Positions 5,630-9,296 of a stretch of 9,296 nt of DNA are shown piece after piece. The stretch is from an uncultured Christensenellaceae bacterium. GTDB taxonomy: Bacteria > Bacillota > Clostridia > Christensenellales > CAG-138. How positions within the stretch are numbered: position 1 is the first letter of the stretch; the number at the start of each line of letters is the position of its first letter. A program made the position numbers and the translations under genes. The notes below the pieces were generated by a model that saw only the letters and a program-made list of their open reading frames with translations, ran no database searches and was not told the DNA's origin. Location of the stretch: positions 1 to 9,296 of the forward strand of contig CABSAH010000061.1 of NCBI GenBank assembly GCA_902475645.1, in the 5' to 3' direction.

Positions 5630-7063
5630 CTATTCGCCGCAGCCCTCCTTGGGCGTTACGTAGCCTATGTTCATGGGTACCTCAAGCCAGCGCCATGTGC
5701 GGTATACTATAAGCGAAATTATGCCGCGCACGGTAAGATCGCCCGCCATGCCTATCCATGCCCCGGTAAGGCCAAGGGAGGTATAGCGCGTCATAATAAA
5801 GCATACGGGCAGCCTTACGAGCCACATTCCCAGCAGCCCGAACAGGAACAGCCACTTTGTTTTGCGCGCGCCGCGGAAGGAGCCGGCTATTGAGTTGGCA
5901 AGGGCGAAAAACGGCTGCGCAAGCGCCTCCACCCGAAGCGCCGCCGCGCCTATCGCCACAACCTCCGCACTGGGCGTGAACAGCGAAATTATGCTGCCGC
6001 CGAAGAAGAACAGCACAACGCCCAACGCGCTCATCATTATAACGCAGCCGATCAAGCAAATATTGGAAAAGCGCTTTGCCAAATCCTTGCGCCCCGCGCC
6101 GAGGCTTTGCGCAACAAGCGTTGTAGCCGCCGCGCTGAACCCAAAGCCCGGCATATAGGTTATTGATTCCGCCGTAACGCCAAGCGAGTGCGCCGCAAGC
6201 GACGCCGTGCCCAAGGACGTTACCATGGCGGTCATAAGTATCTGACCCAACGATATGCATACCCTGTCAAACGTTACGGGCGTGCCCACGCGCACCATGT
6301 CCGCCCAGATGACCTTATCGAAGCGGAACTTATCCCGTATGCTTATGTTGCAGGGGAATTTTTTAAGGAACATTGCGCGCAGGAGCATTGCGCCGGAAAA
6401 TAAGGTTGCTGTTGCCGTTGCTATCGCCGCGCCCTCAACGCCCATTCCCGCGCCCCACATACGGAACGTTATGCCGAATACGCTTATATCGCGCGGGGCG
6501 TATATCAGCAGGAAGTTAAGAACCATGTTTATAAGGTTGGTGGTAACGTTGAATACAAGCGGCGTTGCCGTATCGCCCGTGCAGCGCAGTATGCTTGAGC
6601 ATACCTGAACGGACGTGCTTGCAATATACGCAAGGCTTACTATTGAAATATAATTCGTGGCGTCCGCGCATATTTCGGGGTCGCCGCCCAGCCAATGCGG
6701 AAGCTGCGGCGCAACGGCAAGCATTATGCCCGTGAGCAGCGCGCCTATTATGAATATTGCAATAACGCTTTGGCGCACAACGCTTCGCGCCCTATCGTAC
6801 AGCTTTGCGCCTATAAAATTGCCTATCGGCACGCTGAAGCCGATCGCCACGCCGCCTATTATGCCGTTCATAAGCCAGTTTGCGCTGCTGGTAAGCGCCA
6901 CGGCAGCCGTGGCGTTGGGGCCTATTGCGCCAACCATTGCCGTATCCACATACTGAACCATCATTATAAGTATCTGCTCCAGCATTACAGGCCACGCCAG
7001 CTTCCATATTATCTTTCCCGGGCTGTGCGCCGAGCTTGTTATATCTATCTGCTGCTGCTTCAT
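5630..7063 (-). CDS. MATE-family multidrug/metabolite efflux transporter
   Basis: A 477-residue integral membrane protein of normal MATE length, with about twelve hydrophobic segments in two homologous halves. MATE proteins export cationic drugs, dyes or metabolites in exchange for Na+ or H+. The first helix holds the typical acidic residue in QYVDTAMVG (D40). The first half contains LRCTGDTATP (159-168), a form of the family's RGxGDTxTP signature. The second half has QSLGAGRKDLAKR (319-331) and the matching GSFRGARKTKW (394-404). The start ATG at 7063 follows AAGGAGG by 13 bases, longer than usual, although a closer AAAGG lies 5 bases away. Its stop is 4 bases from the stop of the exported VWA-like gene, and no T-run terminator is seen between them. 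It diverges from rarA with overlapping promoters. The substrate cannot be predicted. Confidence 0.93.
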   Translation of the reverse strand: MKQQQIDITSSAHSPGKIIWKLAWPVMLEQILIMMVQYVDTAMVGAIGPNATAAVALTSSANWLMNGIIGGVAIGFSVPIGNFIGAKLYDRARSVVRQSVIAIFIIGALLTGIMLAVAPQLPHWLGGDPEICADATNYISIVSLAYIASTSVQVCSSILRCTGDTATPLVFNVTTNLINMVLNFLLIYAPRDISVFGITFRMWGAGMGVEGAAIATATATLFSGAMLLRAMFLKKFPCNISIRDKFRFDKVIWADMVRVGTPVTFDRVCISLGQILMTAMVTSLGTASLAAHSLGVTAESITYMPGFGFSAAATTLVAQSLGAGRKDLAKRFSNICLIGCVIMMSALGVVLFFFGGSIISLFTPSAEVVAIGAAALRVEALAQPFFALANSIAGSFRGARKTKWLFLFGLLGMWLVRLPVCFIMTRYTSLGLTGAWIGMAGDLTVRGIISLIVYRTWRWLEVPMNIGYVTPKEGCGE

Positions 7064-7087
7064 GGTAGCCTTTAGCCCTCCTTACGA

Positions 7088-7102
7088 CACAAACCCATTG
7101 TG
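7088..7102. promoter_or_regulatory. CACAA-N5-TTGTG palindrome, candidate operator for the MATE gene
   Basis: A perfect 5-bp inverted repeat with a 5-base spacer lies just downstream of the predicted MATE transcription start and before its Shine-Dalgarno. The half-site ATTGTG (7097-7102) recurs at 7132-7137 in the overlapping -35 region. The position suits repressor binding, but no regulator gene is nearby and short palindromes arise by chance. Confidence 0.3.
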
Positions 7103-7111
7103 CCAAGATTA

Positions 7112-7141
7112 AGTATAACGCAGCCGTGCCGATTGTGTAAA
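7112..7141 (-). promoter_or_regulatory. promoter of the MATE gene
   Basis: Read leftward: TTTACA (plus-strand 7136-7141), 18 bases, TATACT (7112-7117), each box one base from consensus. Its -35 box overlaps that of the rarA promoter on the other strand. Confidence 0.65.
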
Positions 7142-7161
7142 GGGAGCTTTTAAGGTATAAT
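7133..7161 (+). promoter_or_regulatory. promoter of rarA
   Basis: TTGTGT (7133-7138), 17 bases, then a perfect TATAAT (7156-7161), about 35 bases before the rarA start codon. The weak -35 box shares bases with the -35 box of the divergent MATE promoter. Confidence 0.75.
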
Positions 7162-7194
7162 TTATATGCACATATATGGAAAGGACGGTTCGGT

Positions 7195-8502
7195 ATGGAC
7201 CTTTTTTCGGCGCAGGCAAGCCGCCGCGCACCGCTTGCGGACAGGATGCGCCCGCGGACGCTTGATGAATTCATAGGGCAGGAGCATATTGTTGGCAAGG
7301 GGAGGCTTTTAAGGCGCGCCATTGAAACGGATACGCTTACAAGCAGCATATTCTTCGGCCCCCCGGGCTGCGGGAAAACAACGCTTGCAAGCGTTATAGC
7401 CGCGCATACGGGCGCAAAGATAGCAAAGCTTAACGCGGTTACGGCGGGCGTTAAGGAGGTGCGCGCCGTTATTGAGCGGGCGGAGAACGATTTGAAGCTA
7501 TACGGCACGCCGACGTATCTGCTGCTTGACGAATGCCACCGCTGGTCCAAAACGCAGAGCGATTCCATTTTGCCCGCGCTTGAAAGCGGCATAGTGCGCT
7601 TCATAGGCTCCACGACCGAAAACCCCATGGTGTCCATGACGGGGGCCGTGGTGTCGCGGTGCAGGCTGTTTCAATTCTATCCGCTCACGGTAAGCGATGT
7701 TGAAAAGGCCATGCGCGCCGCCCTTGAGGATGCCGACCGCGGCCTTGGCGCTCTTAACATAAAAATAGACGACGATGCATTTGAACACATTGCCGCAACC
7801 GCAAACGGGGATGCAAGGAGCGCGCTCAACGCGCTGGAGCTTGCCGCGCTTACCACCGCGCCCGATGAGGGCGGCTGCATACATATAGATGCGGGCGTGG
7901 CGGCGGAATCGGTGCAGAAAAAGGTCGTGAACGTTGATGACGAGCAGTTTTACAATATGCTGTCCGCCTTCTGCAAAAGCCTTCGCGGAGGGGACAGCGA
8001 CGCGGCGATAGCGTGGTTTGCGCGGCTTGTATATGCGGGGGTAGACCCGCGCATAATCTGCCGCAGGCTTATTGCCCACGCATCGGAGGATGTGGGCCTT
8101 GCCAACCCGCAGGCGATGACGCAGGCCGTTGCCGCGGCGCAGGCGCTGGAGCTTATAGGTATGCCTGAGGCGCGGCTTTCCATTACGCAGGCCATAATAT
8201 TCATATGCGAAAGCCCCAAGTCCAACAGCGTTGTAATGGCCATGGACGCGGCGTTTGCGGACGCGGAGCGGATACCCGATATGCCCGTGCCTATGCATCT
8301 TAGGGACACGGCGTACAGGGGCGCGGATAAGCTGGGCAACGGCAAGGGCTATAAATATCCGCATAATTACCCGGGTCATGTTGTGCAGCAGGAATATATG
8401 CCGCCTTCGGTTAAGGGCAAGCGGTATTATATACCCGGGGAGCTGGGCAACGAGGCCAAAATACGCCAGAACCACATAAGGAACGGAAAAGCGGAAGAAT
8501 AA
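7195..8502 (+). CDS. rarA: replication-associated recombination protein A (RarA/MgsA), AAA+ ATPase
   Basis: A 435-residue AAA+ ATPase of the RarA/MgsA/WRNIP1 family, which acts at stalled replication forks and is related to clamp-loader subunits. It begins with the typical LADRMRPRTLDEFIGQEH. Motifs are Walker A GPPGCGKT (55-62), Walker B LLLDECHR (109-116, usually DEIHR), sensor 1 in IGSTTENP (137-144), the arginine-finger region SRCRLF (R155, R157), and sensor 2 in GDARSALNALE. The C-terminal family region includes HASEDVGLANP (295-305) and YKYPHNYPG near the end, which belongs to the tetramerisation part. Length is normal. The start ATG follows AAAGGA by nine bases, downstream of its own promoter. 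The gene stands alone on its strand before the small lipoprotein gene, which has its own promoter. The assignment is firm. Confidence 0.96.
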   Translation: MDLFSAQASRRAPLADRMRPRTLDEFIGQEHIVGKGRLLRRAIETDTLTSSIFFGPPGCGKTTLASVIAAHTGAKIAKLNAVTAGVKEVRAVIERAENDLKLYGTPTYLLLDECHRWSKTQSDSILPALESGIVRFIGSTTENPMVSMTGAVVSRCRLFQFYPLTVSDVEKAMRAALEDADRGLGALNIKIDDDAFEHIAATANGDARSALNALELAALTTAPDEGGCIHIDAGVAAESVQKKVVNVDDEQFYNMLSAFCKSLRGGDSDAAIAWFARLVYAGVDPRIICRRLIAHASEDVGLANPQAMTQAVAAAQALELIGMPEARLSITQAIIFICESPKSNSVVMAMDAAFADAERIPDMPVPMHLRDTAYRGADKLGNGKGYKYPHNYPGHVVQQEYMPPSVKGKRYYIPGELGNEAKIRQNHIRNGKAEE

Positions 8503-8513
8503 TTGCGCTTTTT
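8487..8513 (+). terminator. possible weak terminator overlapping the rarA stop
   Basis: AAAAGCG (8487-8493) pairs with CGCTTTT (8506-8512), with one more T, around a 12-base loop. The GC core is only 3 bp, so it is probably leaky. It overlaps the -35 box of the next gene's promoter. Confidence 0.35.
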
Positions 8514-8531
8514 GCCGCCGAATGATACAAT
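8503..8531 (+). promoter_or_regulatory. promoter of the ModA-like lipoprotein gene
   Basis: TTGCGC (8503-8508), 17 bases, then TACAAT (8526-8531, 5 of 6 to consensus). It begins at the base after the rarA stop codon and gives a leader of about 25 bases. Confidence 0.6.
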
Positions 8532-8563
8532 ATTATTTACTTGCGTTTAGAAAGGACAGGAAT

Positions 8564-9076
8564 ATGACCATGAATATCAAAAAGAGCGTTGCCGTAATGC
8601 TTTGCGCCGTGCTTGCGCTTGCCGTTATGTCCGGCTGCATGTCGGGTACGACCGTAAAGGAAAAGGACGCCGGCGAGGTTACAATATTCGTTGACGAAAC
8701 GATAAAGGGCGCAATAACGGACGCTGCAAAGGCATACACAAAGCCCGTGCGCGAAAAGCCGGAGCGCGAAAAGGCGATAATACTCATAGTCAGCGACAAT
8801 ACCGAAAGCATAGTCAGCCGCATAGAGAAGGGCGAATATGCGGACGCTGTGTTCGTGCTCGGCGGCGAAACGCTCAATGCGCTTGACGCGGCGGCCGAGG
8901 GCAAGGATTTTATAGTGCATTCCTCCCGCACCGCGCTCAACAGCACGGACGGCGCACAGTACGCAATAGCCGTGCTTAACAACAGCGACCGTCAAAGCGT
9001 TGTGCAGGGCTTTATAGACTATCTTATGAGCGACGAGGCCGCCGATGTACTCGGCGAAAACGGGCTGGGGAAATAA
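8564..9076 (+). CDS. small lipoprotein resembling a ModA-type solute-binding protein lacking its second lobe
   Basis: A 170-residue predicted lipoprotein. The signal peptide MTMNIKK plus a hydrophobic core ends at AVMSGC, giving lipid-modified C25; methionine at -3 is a tolerated lipobox variant. The mature part starts like ModA: EVTIFVDETIKGAITDAAKAY (38-58), then IVSDNTESIVSRIEKGEYADAVFVLG (75-100). It jumps from there to the ModA C-terminal pattern YAIAVLNNSD (133-142) and FIDYLMSDEAADVL (150-163). The roughly 80-100 residues that normally form most of the second lobe are absent, with no frameshift. Serines that contact oxyanion in ModA (AASSL- and SSG-type) are not kept, so molybdate binding is doubtful. 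No modB/modC permease genes are adjacent. The start at 8564 follows AAAGGA by seven bases; an ATG at 8570 is a less well spaced alternative. The role is unknown. Confidence 0.7.
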   Translation: MTMNIKKSVAVMLCAVLALAVMSGCMSGTTVKEKDAGEVTIFVDETIKGAITDAAKAYTKPVREKPEREKAIILIVSDNTESIVSRIEKGEYADAVFVLGGETLNALDAAAEGKDFIVHSSRTALNSTDGAQYAIAVLNNSDRQSVVQGFIDYLMSDEAADVLGENGLGK

Positions 9077-9085
9077 ACCGGACAA

Positions 9086-9295
9086 TTATCCGTAAGCTGC
9101 TTTAAGCTCTCCGTCCTTTACTTTGTAAGAGCTATTTCCGAGCCGCACCCCTTTCGTCACGGCTAACGCTGTGCCACTTTCCCCGCACGCGGGGACAGCT
9201 TTTGGGCGGCGGTTGCAGATACCAAAAGGCTCCCTCACTGAGGTTCGGAGTTGAGCGCCGCCTGTGGCGGATGAAGCGAAACGGAGAACGGGCAG
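9086..9295 (-). CDS. C-terminal fragment of an unidentified open frame running through repeat DNA
   Basis: A minus-strand frame of 69 codons with no stop runs from the window edge to a TAA at 9086-9088. Its last 19 residues, RLGNSSYKVKDGELKAAYG, look like an ordinary protein C-terminus. The preceding residues are encoded by GC-rich palindromic repeat DNA and have low-information composition. Either a gene's end has been invaded by a repeat that kept the frame open, or the open frame is accidental. No start or family can be identified. It converges on the lipoprotein gene, with stop codons 9 bases apart. Confidence 0.35.
   Translation of the reverse strand: MPVLRFASSATGGAQLRTSVREPFGICNRRPKAVPACGESGTALAVTKGVRLGNSSYKVKDGELKAAYG
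9105..9133. repeat. inverted repeat downstream of the lipoprotein gene
   Basis: AGCTCT (9105-9110) is complementary to AGAGCT (9128-9133), with a smaller TTAC/GTAA pair inside. Only ATTT follows on the plus strand. It could end the lipoprotein transcript weakly, but it also lies within the minus-strand reading frame. Confidence 0.3.
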
Positions 9296-9296
9296 G
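9145..9296. repeat. GC-rich palindromic repeat cluster (intergenic element of the gut-Clostridia type), cut by window edge
   Basis: Four palindromes follow one another: CACGGC/GCTGTG with loop TAAC (9158-9173), TCCCCG/CGGGGA with loop CACG (9180-9195), CCTCA-C-TGAGG (9233-9243) and CCGCC-TGT-GGCGG (9258-9270). The wording CGTCACGGC...GCTGTGCCA, then a C-rich/G-rich hairpin, then AGGCTCCCTCACTGAGG, resembles non-coding repeat families I recall from many gut Firmicutes. The joining of two such modules and the drift from perfect symmetry suggest an old, decayed copy. No transposase is present. Confidence 0.65.

Noticed and set aside
7498..8475. Long minus-strand open frame (325 codons) opposite rarA
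   Set aside because: It is an Arg/His/Gly-rich shadow of rarA codon bias with no recognisable motif. The same applies to the 216-905, 2214-2786 and 4924-5511 minus frames.
8564..9076. Standard molybdate-binding protein ModA
   Set aside because: The central lobe and oxyanion-contact serines are missing and no modB/modC genes are adjacent, so only a distant ModA-like label is justified.
9145..9296. Insertion sequence or transposon end
   Set aside because: No transposase frame and no clear terminal inverted repeat or target duplication within the window. Palindromic repeat DNA is the more careful call.

Overview
The window looks like chromosomal DNA of a moderately GC-rich Clostridia-type (Firmicutes) bacterium. 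Signs are AGGAGG-like ribosome binding sites, sigma-A-type promoters with 17-18 bp spacers, a Gram-positive-style lipoprotein and Sec signal peptide, and a closing block of GC-rich palindromes of the kind scattered between genes in gut Clostridia. Isoleucine is written mostly as ATA throughout, which is unusual at this GC content. The species cannot be named from the sequence. No rRNA, tRNA, CRISPR array, phage gene or transposase is visible.

Layout. (1) Positions 1-3200, + strand: the 3' end of a PLP-dependent alpha-oxoamine synthase (serine palmitoyltransferase / 2-amino-3-ketobutyrate CoA ligase type), overlapped by a short-chain dehydrogenase, then an AMP-forming acyl-CoA/ACP ligase. The set ends at a strong hairpin terminator. 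(2) Positions 3338-4375, - strand: a divergent PRPP synthetase with its own promoter and terminator. (3) About 400 bases of intergenic DNA holding the prs promoter, a repeated TTGTCAATA motif and a structured, repeat-containing leader. (4) Positions 4783-5625, + strand: an exported protein with a degenerate von Willebrand A (VWA)-like fold. It meets a MATE-family efflux transporter (5630-7063, - strand) tail to tail, 4 bp apart. (5) The MATE gene and rarA (7195-8502, + strand) diverge from promoters whose -35 boxes overlap. (6) Positions 8564-9076, + strand: a small lipoprotein that resembles ModA with its second lobe removed. (7) Positions 9086-9296: a - strand open frame that continues into a palindromic repeat cluster and runs off the window.

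How the genes fit together. Only the first three genes form an obvious functional unit. An acyl ligase could activate a fatty acid, an alpha-oxoamine synthase could condense it with an amino acid, and an SDR could reduce the resulting 3-keto group. That is the chemistry of sphingoid-base-like lipid synthesis. The remaining genes are mostly single-gene transcription units: nucleotide precursor supply (prs), drug or metabolite export (MATE), replication-fork maintenance (rarA) and two exported proteins of unknown role.

The most interesting items are the candidate amino-lipid operon, the minimal ModA-like lipoprotein, the MIDAS-less VWA-like exported protein with its possible pseudoknot leader, and the repeat-invaded reading frame at the right edge. 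None proves a new system from sequence alone.
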